Assembly (NCBI GenBank): GCA_900548455.1
Contig: URKQ01000034.1
Span: 1-35,734, forward strand
DNA from: an uncultured Clostridium sp.
Lineage (GTDB): Bacteria; Bacillota; Clostridia; Clostridiales; Clostridiaceae
Direction of reading: 5' to 3'
Length of the DNA: 35,734 nt
Positions 8,001-15,023 of the stretch are shown piece by piece. The notes beneath the pieces were generated by a model that saw nothing but the letters and a program-made list of their open reading frames with translations, made no database searches and had not been told where the DNA came from. Position 1 is the first letter of the stretch, and every line of letters starts with the position of its first letter. The position numbers were made by a program, and so were the translations under genes.

Positions 8001-8861
8001 ATGATTTATTTAAGTGCGTTTACATTTCCAAGTGAAGGTATTGAATATAATTTTATATTAGATGAAAAAAGAACCTGTTATAATTCTTTCTATCCTTTTA
8101 AGATTTTATCAAAACATCAGTTTGAGAGAATTGATTTTGAGCCAATTACTATACTTTATGGCGGTAATGGCTGCGGAAAATCTACGGCTTTGAATGTTAT
8201 TGCAGAAAAGGCTAGGATTAATCGGGATTCTATTTATAATAAATCTAATTTTTATTCTGACTACATAAATATGTGCAGAATGGAGATAGAAGAAGAAATT
8301 CCTGATCATAGTAGAATTATTACAAGTGATGATGTATTTGATTATATGTTAAATATTCGAAATCTTAATGAAGGCATAGATAATAAAAGGGATAAGCTTT
8401 TTGAGGAGTATTTGGATGCAAAATATTCTAATTTCCAAATGAATTCTTTGAAGGATTATGATGAGTTAAAAAAAGTAAATGAAGCTAGAAGCAAGACACA
8501 ATCTAAATTTGTTAAGAAAAATCTCATGAATAATGTAAGAGAATACTCTAATGGAGAAAGTGCATTTCGTTATTTTTTAAATAAGATAGATGAAAATGGA
8601 TTATATATTTTAGATGAGCCTGAAAATAGTTTAGCACCAAAACTTCAGATGGAGTTAATGAGTTTTATTGAGGATTCTGTACGATATTTAGGATGTCAAT
8701 TTATAATATCTACTCACTCACCATTTTTATTAGCTATGAAAAATGCTAAGGTTTATGATCTTGATGAGGATCCAGTTGATGTGAAAAGCTGGACCGAATT
8801 AGAAAATGTTCGTACATATTATGAATTTTTCAAAAATCATGAAAGTGAGTTTAAAAGATAA
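8001..8861 (+). CDS. AAA/ABC-type ATPase (COG3910-like)
   Basis: A 286-residue soluble ATPase. Walker A is YGGNGCGKSTALN (about 52-64), an ABC-like signature appears as EYSNGESAFRYF (about 182), Walker B is LYILDEPENSLAP (about 198-210), and a switch histidine lies in FIISTHSPFLLA (about 233). This is the layout of small SMC/Rad50-like ATPases of the COG3910 type, whose roles are mostly unassigned. An upstream in-frame ATG at 7974 exists, but AAGGAG at 7989-7994 is placed correctly only for ATG 8001, so I use that. It stands alone with a hairpin after it. A role in stress or DNA repair is possible but not supported by context. Confidence 0.8.
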   Translation: MIYLSAFTFPSEGIEYNFILDEKRTCYNSFYPFKILSKHQFERIDFEPITILYGGNGCGKSTALNVIAEKARINRDSIYNKSNFYSDYINMCRMEIEEEIPDHSRIITSDDVFDYMLNIRNLNEGIDNKRDKLFEEYLDAKYSNFQMNSLKDYDELKKVNEARSKTQSKFVKKNLMNNVREYSNGESAFRYFLNKIDENGLYILDEPENSLAPKLQMELMSFIEDSVRYLGCQFIISTHSPFLLAMKNAKVYDLDEDPVDVKSWTELENVRTYYEFFKNHESEFKR

Positions 8862-8877
8862 ATTCAATTATTTTTAA

Positions 8878-8918
8878 AAATACCTATAAATTAATTTAAT
8901 TGAGAATTAAAGGTATTT
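8878..8918. terminator. Hairpin after the ATPase gene
   Basis: AAATACCT (8878-8885) and AGGTATTT (8911-8918) form an 8-bp outer stem, with TTAATT/AATTAA able to pair inside. It is a weak-looking terminator because the following U-run is short. Confidence 0.5.
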
Positions 8919-8997
8919 ACTTTGATATACTGACTAAAATTGTCACACATAAATCTTATAATTTAATTAAAGATTATGAGTGGGGTAGGGATATTAA

Positions 8998-9588
8998 ATG
9001 AATTACAACAATTTAAATAAAGATAAGCTTATAGAAATGCTAGTTCATCAGGATTACAGGCTAAGAAAATTGGAGTTAGAAAATAAAAGACTAAATTATT
9101 TAGCAAGTATTGACCCAATGACAGAAGTATTAAATAGGAATGCGGGACTAGAACTTCTTGATAAAGAGGTAAAACTAGCGAATTTAAGCAGTAAACCTAT
9201 AGTTATATCTTTTATTGATGTAGATAAATTAAAATCAGTTAATGATACCTTTGGGCATAATGAAGGAGATAATTTGTTAATTAAAGTTGCACAAATTCTT
9301 AAACAAGGAATTAGAAAAAATGACTATGTAATTAGAATGGGTGGCGATGAATTTTTGGTGATATTTCCTGAAACTTCCTTGGAACAAGCTAATAAGGCTT
9401 GGGAGAGAGTCTTAAAATTAATAAATCAACAAAATACTAGAAATGAAAAATATGAGTTAAGTATTAGCTATGGATTTTATGAACATAGTAAATATAATAA
9501 AAAGATATCAATTTCAAAGATGATAGAAAAAGCAGATATGGAAATGTATAAAGTAAAATGTAAAAAAACGTTTAAAGGGGTATATTAA
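8998..9588 (+). CDS. GGDEF diguanylate cyclase, soluble, with I-site
   Basis: A 196-residue protein with a short N-terminal helix likely to form a coiled coil (LVHQDYRLRKLELENKRLNYL, about 15-35) followed directly by a GGDEF domain. It has DPMTEVLNRNAG, the metal-binding SFIDVDKLKSVND, and an intact GGDEF motif in IRMGGDEFLVIF. An RKND sequence five residues before GGDEF fits the RxxD inhibitory site, so product feedback is expected. It would make c-di-GMP from two GTP in the cytoplasm. There is no sensor domain or membrane segment, so control may come through the coiled coil or a partner. The WYL regulator starts 4 nt after the stop. Confidence 0.9.
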   Translation: MNYNNLNKDKLIEMLVHQDYRLRKLELENKRLNYLASIDPMTEVLNRNAGLELLDKEVKLANLSSKPIVISFIDVDKLKSVNDTFGHNEGDNLLIKVAQILKQGIRKNDYVIRMGGDEFLVIFPETSLEQANKAWERVLKLINQQNTRNEKYELSISYGFYEHSKYNKKISISKMIEKADMEMYKVKCKKTFKGVY

Positions 9589-9592
9589 TTTT

Positions 9593-10579
9593 ATGTATAA
9601 TAATAAAATGGATTCGATATTGTATATGTATAATAGGTTAATAGAGGGAAAAATAGTATTTAAAAATGATATTTTAGATAAGTTTCAGATTAATGAAAGA
9701 ACTTTTTATAGGTATATAAAGAATATTAAAGACTTTATAGAGAACCCATCCAGTGAACTAATTGGACAAAGTATAGACTTTGATAGATTAAAAGGTGGAT
9801 ATATTTTAAATGGAAAGGCTGAGAATAATCTTAATGAAAAAGAAATTTTAGCTATATCAAAGGTTTTATTAGAAAGTAGAGGTTTTGTAAAGTCTGAAAT
9901 TCAAAATATATTAAATAAACTTTTAGAAAACTGTGTAGGTGAAGATGAGGATAAAATTAAAAGAATTATTGGAAATGAATTAATAAACTATGAATCTCCC
10001 AAGCATGGGAAAGAACTTTTAGATAAGTTATGGGAAATTAGTAATGCTATAAAAGAGCAAAATGTGTTAGAAATAGGATATTATAAAATGGGATGTGATG
10101 GGAAGTTACAAGATGAAGTAGCTAATAGAACACTATATCCTCAAGGACTACTGTTTTCTGAATACTATTTTTATCTTATTGCCTTTATTGAGGGGACAAG
10201 CTATGAATATCCTACTATATATAGAGTTGACAGAATAGAAAACTTAATTGTCACTGATAAAAAATATAAAGTTGATTATAGTGAGAGATTTAAAGATGGT
10301 GAATTTAGAAAGCTAATTCAATTTATGCATACTGGGAAATTGGAAAGAATTAAATTTAGATATACCGGATGGTCTATTGAAGCAGTTTTAGATAAATTAT
10401 CCAATGCTAAGGTAGTACAAGAAAAGCCAGGAGAATATATAGTTGAAACTAGTATGTTTGGTAAGGGAATAAAAATGTGGCTTTTAAGTCAAGGAGATTC
10501 TGTTGAGGTAATTGGTTCGGAGCAATTTAGAGAAGAAATGCTGCAGACTATTGATAAGATGAGAAATCTTTATGTTTAA
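9593..10579 (+). CDS. WYL-domain transcriptional regulator (YafY/DeoR-like)
   Basis: A 328-residue regulator with an N-terminal helix-turn-helix (about 1-55, including LDKFQINERTFYRYIKNIKDF), a linker helix region (80-150), a WYL-type domain (about 155-250, with YPQGLLFSEYYFYLIAF) and a C-terminal WCX extension (about 250-328, ending in REEMLQTIDKMRNLY). WYL proteins bind nucleotide-like or DNA ligands and act as repressors or activators. The start has a slightly distant AAAGGGG box (12 nt). The 4-nt gap from the diguanylate cyclase gene implies co-transcription, so its ligand or target may relate to c-di-GMP signalling; this is inference. Confidence 0.8.
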   Translation: MYNNKMDSILYMYNRLIEGKIVFKNDILDKFQINERTFYRYIKNIKDFIENPSSELIGQSIDFDRLKGGYILNGKAENNLNEKEILAISKVLLESRGFVKSEIQNILNKLLENCVGEDEDKIKRIIGNELINYESPKHGKELLDKLWEISNAIKEQNVLEIGYYKMGCDGKLQDEVANRTLYPQGLLFSEYYFYLIAFIEGTSYEYPTIYRVDRIENLIVTDKKYKVDYSERFKDGEFRKLIQFMHTGKLERIKFRYTGWSIEAVLDKLSNAKVVQEKPGEYIVETSMFGKGIKMWLLSQGDSVEVIGSEQFREEMLQTIDKMRNLYV

Positions 10580-10632
10580 AATATAATAATCTTAAACTAT
10601 ATATTATTACAGCTTGAAAACTAAATACTTTA

Positions 10633-10652
10633 GCTCTGTAGTGCTACAGAGC
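10633..10652. terminator. Bidirectional terminator between WYL and cobO genes
   Basis: GCTCTGTAG (10633-10641) and CTACAGAGC (10644-10652) are perfect complements. Flanking ATACTT and AAGGTAT extend the stem, spanning roughly 10626-10660. The two neighbouring genes converge here. Confidence 0.7.
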
Positions 10653-10660
10653 CAAGGTAT

Positions 10661-11182
10661 CTATCGCTCTATACCAGTTCTTGCAAGTAAGCCATTTTGA
10701 TAGTAATGCTTAACTTCTTTCATTTCGGTAACTAAATCAGCTAGAGCTATTATTTCCTTAGGAGCATATCTTCCAGTAAAAACAAGTTCCACATTTTTAG
10801 GGCGTTTTTTAGCAGTATCAGTTAAGTCTTCTATGGATAAGAGATTTAAGCCATAGGCTACATTTATTTCATCCATAATAACAAGATCATATTTCCCTGA
10901 TATGAGAGCCTCATTAGCTTTTTTTAACCCATTTTGGGCACAGTCAATATCATCTTTATCAGGATTTCTATCTATTAGACATCCACTGCCAGTCCCATAT
11001 TGTTCTATAGTAACACCAGGTAATTTTTTTAAGATTTTTATTTCACTATACTCCATATCCTTAATAAATTGCCCGAAGTAAACTGAAAGTCCAGCACCAA
11101 CAGCTCTTAATATAAGGCCCATAGAAGCTGTAGTTTTACCTTTTCCATTTCCCGTATATACTTGAAATTGTCCTATATCCAT
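10661..11182 (-). CDS. cobO: Cob(I)yrinic acid a,c-diamide adenosyltransferase
   Basis: A 173-residue enzyme of the CobA/CobO/BtuR family, which transfers the adenosyl group of ATP to cob(I)alamin or cobinamide precursors to make the coenzyme form. The P-loop is GNGKGKTTASMG (about 12-23), followed by the family's LRAVGAG helix; further motifs are YDLVIMDEINVAYG (Walker-B-like, about 98) and ELVFTGRYAP (about 131). Length is normal. AAGGAGGA precedes the ATG on the minus strand. It is monocistronic, so it probably serves corrinoid salvage for AdoCbl enzymes elsewhere. No cobalamin riboswitch was recognised in the 123-bp gap upstream. Confidence 0.9.
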   Translation of the reverse strand: MDIGQFQVYTGNGKGKTTASMGLILRAVGAGLSVYFGQFIKDMEYSEIKILKKLPGVTIEQYGTGSGCLIDRNPDKDDIDCAQNGLKKANEALISGKYDLVIMDEINVAYGLNLLSIEDLTDTAKKRPKNVELVFTGRYAPKEIIALADLVTEMKEVKHYYQNGLLARTGIER

Positions 11183-11259
11183 TAGATTAATCCTCCTTTT
11201 TTAAAATGTAACATTAATTTTAATTATATCACTATATATAATTAAAAAGTAAAATATAG

Positions 11260-11298
11260 AAAGCTGAACAAGATTAAAAATTAATCTTCTCCAGCTTT
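11260..11298 (-). terminator. Terminator after oleate hydratase
   Basis: AAAGCTG (11260-11266) pairs with CAGCTTT (11292-11298), and AAGATTA/TAATCTT pair inside the loop. It lies just past the oleate hydratase stop on the minus strand. Confidence 0.65.
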
Positions 11299-11305
11299 TT
11301 TAGTG

Positions 11306-13084
11306 TTATTTATTATCCATAAGACCAACTTCATTTAGTAGTTCAAGAATAACGGTGCCTTTAGATTCTTTAATAAGTTTACTAAGAGCCATTTTTTTAT
11401 CTAGTGGTAAATGAATATCACTAAGTTTTTTTCCGTCAAGTAAACTTGCTGTGGATTTAAGAATTTCACGTATATCATAGAAAGATCCAAAAACTTCAGG
11501 AACTCCTCTGCCAATATTAAGAAGGGTATATACTGCTTCCATACCGGTACGTACAGCATATTCTGTAGTGAAGACAGTATCTCTTGGTGTTTCAACAAAT
11601 TCTCCTATAAATGCAAAGTTTACAGAACCCTTCGGAACTATATTAGGTCTGTCACCTTCTTTTCTAACCATAAAATATGAAGTTACATAGGGCATCATAC
11701 AAGGAATACAATGGCAATGATACTTTGCTAATTCATGAATTTTATCAGTAGGTACGCCTATATGGTATAGCCATTCTTCTGCAATTTCAGTTCCTGTGCA
11801 ATCTTTCATTGATTTTTTTATATAGTCACCTTTAACGTTTGAAAATAGTCCGTATACCCATGCAACAATTTCATTGGATGATTGAACTTTAAAATGAGGT
11901 TGTCTACTTACAGTCCAACTCATTAGCCATGAAGAATCTTTAGCTGTGATAGGTCCACCAGTAACTATATTTCCATTATGAGGATCTCTGCCAGTTAATT
12001 TTTCTATATATTGAGGAATTGTATCATCTAAACATGTAATGGTAGCAGATTCCCAATTAGAACCATTTACATCACTACAGAATTTTTCGGGATGGCCAAA
12101 GGAACTATCTTGTAAGGCAATGTTTTTCCACAACTCCCAAGATGCACCTAAACCTTCAGGAACTATTGCAGGGGTATCGTCATTACCAAGACCTGATTGC
12201 TCTGTATTGCATCCAAGGGTGACAAAAACTAAATCATTTTCTGTTAAATTTAAGCTAGAGTCTTTTCCATCTGTACTGCATATAATTTTTGTAGCAACTT
12301 TTTTATCATTATCAATATTGAATTCAATATTTGTAACTAAAGTATTATACATAAATTTAACATTATGTTTTTCAAGATATTTCACAAGTGGAAGAATTAA
12401 TGACTCATATTGATTAAATTTAGTAAATCTTAATCCAGAAAGATCTGATAATGTATCTGTAAGATGGATAAATCTTGTTAGGTATCTTCGCATTTCTATT
12501 GCACTATGCCAATCTTCAAAGGCAAACATTGAGCGCCAGAATAGCCAAAAATTAGATTCAAGAAAATCTTTACTAAATACATCCGTAATTTTTTTATCAT
12601 TTAATTCTTTTTCAGATGTCATAAACAATTTTGAAAGTTCCATTATTGCTTTTTCACTTAATCCAAATTTATGAAGAGTATGAGCATCTTTACCCTGTTT
12701 TTCAGTGACTCTTAATGGTGAACTGCTTGGATCTTCTTGATTAAGCCAATAAAATTCATCTAAAACAGAAGCGTTTTCAATCTCTAAGGATGGTATAGAT
12801 TCATACAAATCCCAAAGACATTCAAAGTGATCCTCCATTTCACGACCACCACGAATAATATAACCACGGTTATCATCCTTTATTCCATCGCAGCCGCCAC
12901 CAGGTATTGAAAGTTCCTCCATTATACATATGTTTTTCCCTTCCATTTGCCCATCTCTGATTAAAAATGCAGCAGCAGATAAGGAAGCAAGACCTCCACC
13001 TATAAGATAAGCCTTTTTATTATCAATACCTAAAGGTTTAAGTGGTTTTGAAAAAGCTGCATAATTTCCATTAGAATAATACAT
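11306..13084 (-). CDS. ohyA: Oleate hydratase
   Basis: A 592-residue FAD enzyme that adds water across the cis-9 double bond of unsaturated fatty acids (oleate to 10-hydroxystearate). The N-terminal nucleotide-binding motif is YLIGGGLASLSAAAFLI (about 26-42), followed by EELSIPGGGCDG and the family-specific RGGREMEDHFECLWDLY (about 78-94). Other recognisable blocks are FAFEDWHSAIEMRRY, FVTLGCNTEQSGLG, ESATITCLD and the C-terminal FAFIGEFVETPRDTVFTTEY. Length is typical. A GGAGG site precedes the ATG. It is probably membrane-associated and involved in detoxifying host or environmental unsaturated fatty acids. The upstream TetR gene on the same strand is a likely regulator. Confidence 0.93.
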   Translation of the reverse strand: MYYSNGNYAAFSKPLKPLGIDNKKAYLIGGGLASLSAAAFLIRDGQMEGKNICIMEELSIPGGGCDGIKDDNRGYIIRGGREMEDHFECLWDLYESIPSLEIENASVLDEFYWLNQEDPSSSPLRVTEKQGKDAHTLHKFGLSEKAIMELSKLFMTSEKELNDKKITDVFSKDFLESNFWLFWRSMFAFEDWHSAIEMRRYLTRFIHLTDTLSDLSGLRFTKFNQYESLILPLVKYLEKHNVKFMYNTLVTNIEFNIDNDKKVATKIICSTDGKDSSLNLTENDLVFVTLGCNTEQSGLGNDDTPAIVPEGLGASWELWKNIALQDSSFGHPEKFCSDVNGSNWESATITCLDDTIPQYIEKLTGRDPHNGNIVTGGPITAKDSSWLMSWTVSRQPHFKVQSSNEIVAWVYGLFSNVKGDYIKKSMKDCTGTEIAEEWLYHIGVPTDKIHELAKYHCHCIPCMMPYVTSYFMVRKEGDRPNIVPKGSVNFAFIGEFVETPRDTVFTTEYAVRTGMEAVYTLLNIGRGVPEVFGSFYDIREILKSTASLLDGKKLSDIHLPLDKKMALSKLIKESKGTVILELLNEVGLMDNK

Positions 13085-13142
13085 AATTCATTCCTCCTTC
13101 TTGTATTGACCATATTATATATCTTTCAAAAATAAAATTAAA

Positions 13143-13166
13143 TTTACATAAAATAACAAGTGTAAA
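13143..13166. promoter_or_regulatory. Candidate TetR operator upstream of oleate hydratase
   Basis: TTTACA (13143-13148) and TGTAAA (13161-13166) form an inverted pair 12 bp apart in the short gap between the tetR-like gene and oleate hydratase. On the minus strand the TTTACA within it could also be a -35 box. The same words occur upstream of the TetR gene. Confidence 0.4.
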
Positions 13167-13175
13167 GAAAAAATA

Positions 13176-13739
13176 TTATTTATTATTATCATTATGCATA
13201 TTTTCAAGTGCCTTTTGAAAGTCTCCCTTAATAATAATTTCAATATTATTAACTATATCTTTAGGGTTTTCTTTCATTCCATTTTTAATCCAATCTAGTG
13301 CTATAGAGTTAAATGATAGGGTGTAAAACTTGGCAATAAAATCTTTTTGAATTTCTTTAACATTTAATCCTTTAGATTGTTCATTTACTACTGGTTTAAT
13401 GTAGTCAAGCAATACACTATTCATAAAGGTTTCAATATAATCTCTCTGAATAGATTTATAGGTATTAACAACTAATGATTTATTTCCTTTAAGCCAATTT
13501 AATAAATTTATATATCCAATCTGCCAGGTGTCAATATTTTGATGATTGCTTAAAGCTTTTTTAGTTTCTTCTGAAAAAATCCATTCAACAATATCATATA
13601 TATCATTAAAATGATAGTAAAAAGCTTGACGTGATACACCACAGGTATTAACTATGTCTGTTACTGTTATTTTATCCAAGGCTTTATAAGTTAACATGGT
13701 AATTAAAGCTGATACAAAATCGTCCTTTAGGTTTTTCAT
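13176..13739 (-). CDS. TetR family regulator (DhaS-like), probable regulator of oleate hydratase
   Basis: A 187-residue protein with an N-terminal TetR helix-turn-helix (about 8-50: ALDKITVTDIVNTCGVSRQAFYYHFND) and a C-terminal helical domain. The DNA-binding half, with YYHFNDIYDIVEW, and the C-terminal LSFNSIALDWIKNGMKE are typical of the DhaS/TetR_C_8 type. It is transcribed with, or just upstream of, oleate hydratase on the minus strand (91-bp gap). It probably senses a fatty acid or related ligand and controls the hydratase; this is inferred from adjacency and shared DNA words. The start at 13739 has an AAGGAG-type site nearby. Confidence 0.8.
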   Translation of the reverse strand: MKNLKDDFVSALITMLTYKALDKITVTDIVNTCGVSRQAFYYHFNDIYDIVEWIFSEETKKALSNHQNIDTWQIGYINLLNWLKGNKSLVVNTYKSIQRDYIETFMNSVLLDYIKPVVNEQSKGLNVKEIQKDFIAKFYTLSFNSIALDWIKNGMKENPKDIVNNIEIIIKGDFQKALENMHNDNNK

Positions 13740-13995
13740 AATTATTAAACTCCTTGTAATTGTTTTTATTAGATAGTTATTTATATGTTTATAGTATTAT
13801 ATATTTGTTTTCATACAATTACATATGTGTAAAAAATATGTTATTTATTAGTATTTTATTTTTTACCTCTCCAAGTTGTCAGTTACAAAGATTGCTTTTC
13901 AATTTACAAAGTGGCATCTTGTGTTACTATTGAGTCCTCAGTTGTAAATCGAAATGTATAAGGTTAAAAATTTAATGTTTATCATTAAAAAATAG
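13740..13995. promoter_or_regulatory. Divergent intergenic region with repeated TTACAA words
   Basis: This AT-rich gap holds TTACAAAG at 13883-13890 and again at 13904-13911 (21 bp apart, two helical turns), and TTGTAAAT at 13942-13949, which is the inverse of ATTTACAA at 13902-13909. They may be binding sites for the TetR regulator or another factor. I see no small gene here. Confidence 0.35.
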
Positions 13996-14024
13996 TTGAC
14001 TTCCATATATTCCTATATTATAAT
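13996..14024 (+). promoter_or_regulatory. Promoter of the DUF2975/XRE pair
   Basis: TTGACT (13996-14001), a 17-bp spacer and TATAAT (14019-14024). A perfect inverted repeat, TTCCATATAT (14001-14010) and ATATATGGAA (14041-14050), encloses the -10 box and the transcription start and is a good candidate operator for autoregulation by the XRE protein. Confidence 0.7.
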
Positions 14025-14063
14025 ATAATTATAAATAGAAATATATGGAAAGAAGTGAATCGT

Positions 14064-14606
14064 ATGGAAGTTGTTAAAATGAAAATTAAAAAAAGTAGTA
14101 AAGCTATTTCTATAGCATTGAAGGTGATTTATATTGCAATGATAGTGGGGATATTTGTACCAATATCTACATTAGTATTTGCATACACAAAACCAGAAGT
14201 ATGCCTTACATCTATTAACAAGCTAGCATTCTATTCCTCTAGTGGAAGAATTTTAGAATCTTCAGGAGAAATTATAGCTGAGATGAGTAGTATAATTGTA
14301 TCTGTTATACTAATATTTTTTATGATAATAGAAGCATATAAACTTTTTAATTCAATATATAAGAATCTTCTTCCTTTTAGTAAAGCCAATGTTAAAAAGC
14401 TTAAAAACATTGGAGTTCTTTTATTAGTGTATTCATTTGTTATGCCTATAGCAAAGACAGGTTTTTATAGTTCTTTTGCACCACAGGTTAGTACTAGATT
14501 TTCTATAGATTTTCCATTTTTAGTCCTTGCTTTTATATTCTTTTTTATAGGAAAAGTTTTTGAATATGGAGCTGAATTACAAAGACAGTGGGATGAGACA
14601 CTTTAG
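14064..14606 (+). CDS. DUF2975 family membrane protein
   Basis: A 180-residue protein with four hydrophobic helices (about 15-37, 75-97, 112-132, 146-165) and a polar external-type loop (YTKPEVCLTSINK). The arrangement and its XRE-type neighbour match the DUF2975 family, whose members commonly sit immediately before a small helix-turn-helix gene. I chose ATG 14064 over GTG 14055 because AAGAAGTGAAT at 14050-14060 resembles a full ribosome site for the ATG, and the GTG would lie inside it. The function is unknown; the pair behaves like a membrane sensor or antagonist plus regulator, but that is inference. Confidence 0.75.
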   Translation: MEVVKMKIKKSSKAISIALKVIYIAMIVGIFVPISTLVFAYTKPEVCLTSINKLAFYSSSGRILESSGEIIAEMSSIIVSVILIFFMIIEAYKLFNSIYKNLLPFSKANVKKLKNIGVLLLVYSFVMPIAKTGFYSSFAPQVSTRFSIDFPFLVLAFIFFFIGKVFEYGAELQRQWDETL

Positions 14607-14618
14607 GAGGAAGAATAT

Positions 14619-14837
14619 ATGGGTATTATTTTAAGACTTGATAGAGTTATGGCAGATAGAAAGATGTCCTTAAATGAACTTTCACAAAGAGTTGGAGTTT
14701 CAAATGTCAACCTTTCAAAAATTAAAACAGGTAAGATTAGCGCAATCAGATTTTCTACATTAGAAGCTATATGTGATGTGCTAGACTGTCAACCAGGGGA
14801 TATACTTGAATATAAACGTGAAAATATAAATAGATAA
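14619..14837 (+). CDS. Small XRE/Cro-type helix-turn-helix regulator
   Basis: A 72-residue single-domain DNA-binding protein of the YozG/HTH_26 type. The helix-turn-helix is MSLNELSQRVGVSNVNLSKI (about 14-33), followed by the typical IRFSTLEAICDVLDCQPGDILEY ending. Such proteins bind as dimers to short palindromes. It starts 12 nt after the DUF2975 stop with an AGGAGG site, so the two are co-expressed. The perfect inverted repeat around the -10 of this operon is a plausible binding site. Confidence 0.88.
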   Translation: MGIILRLDRVMADRKMSLNELSQRVGVSNVNLSKIKTGKISAIRFSTLEAICDVLDCQPGDILEYKRENINR

Positions 14838-14860
14838 AGAAGGTAACTTCTAGAAATTTA

Positions 14861-14884
14861 GCAGGATTTAATCCTGCTTTTTTT
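14861..14884 (+). terminator. Intrinsic terminator after the XRE gene
   Basis: GCAGGAT (14861-14867), loop TTA, ATCCTGC (14871-14877), then a run of seven T. Confidence 0.9.
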
Positions 14885-14895
14885 AATGTCTAGGA

Positions 14896-14946
14896 AAGTA
14901 TAAAGAATTTTATACTTAAGAATAAAATTATACATAAGTATAAAAT
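14896..14946. promoter_or_regulatory. Candidate operator of the sugar kinase/RuBisCO-like operon
   Basis: AAGTATAAA (14896-14904) and TTTATACTT (14909-14917) form a perfect 9-bp inverted repeat with a 4-nt centre. A second related dyad, TTATAC (about 14928-14933) and GTATAA, follows and repeats AAGTATAAA. It is the best candidate site for the TetR protein encoded at the end of the operon. I could not assign a -35/-10 pair with confidence in this gap. Confidence 0.4.
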
Positions 14947-15023
14947 TTCTGAATATATATATATCAAAATAAATTAATACTAAAAAGTAATGACACTACA
15001 TCTAAATAAAAGGGGGCCAAATT

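Noticed and set aside
12039..12413. Open frame of 124 codons on the + strand inside oleate hydratase.
   Set aside because: It lies opposite a clear coding sequence, has no ribosome site and no recognisable domain. Several similar antisense frames (for example 17020-17436, 25294-25692, 26362-26733, 32615-33049) were left out for the same reason.
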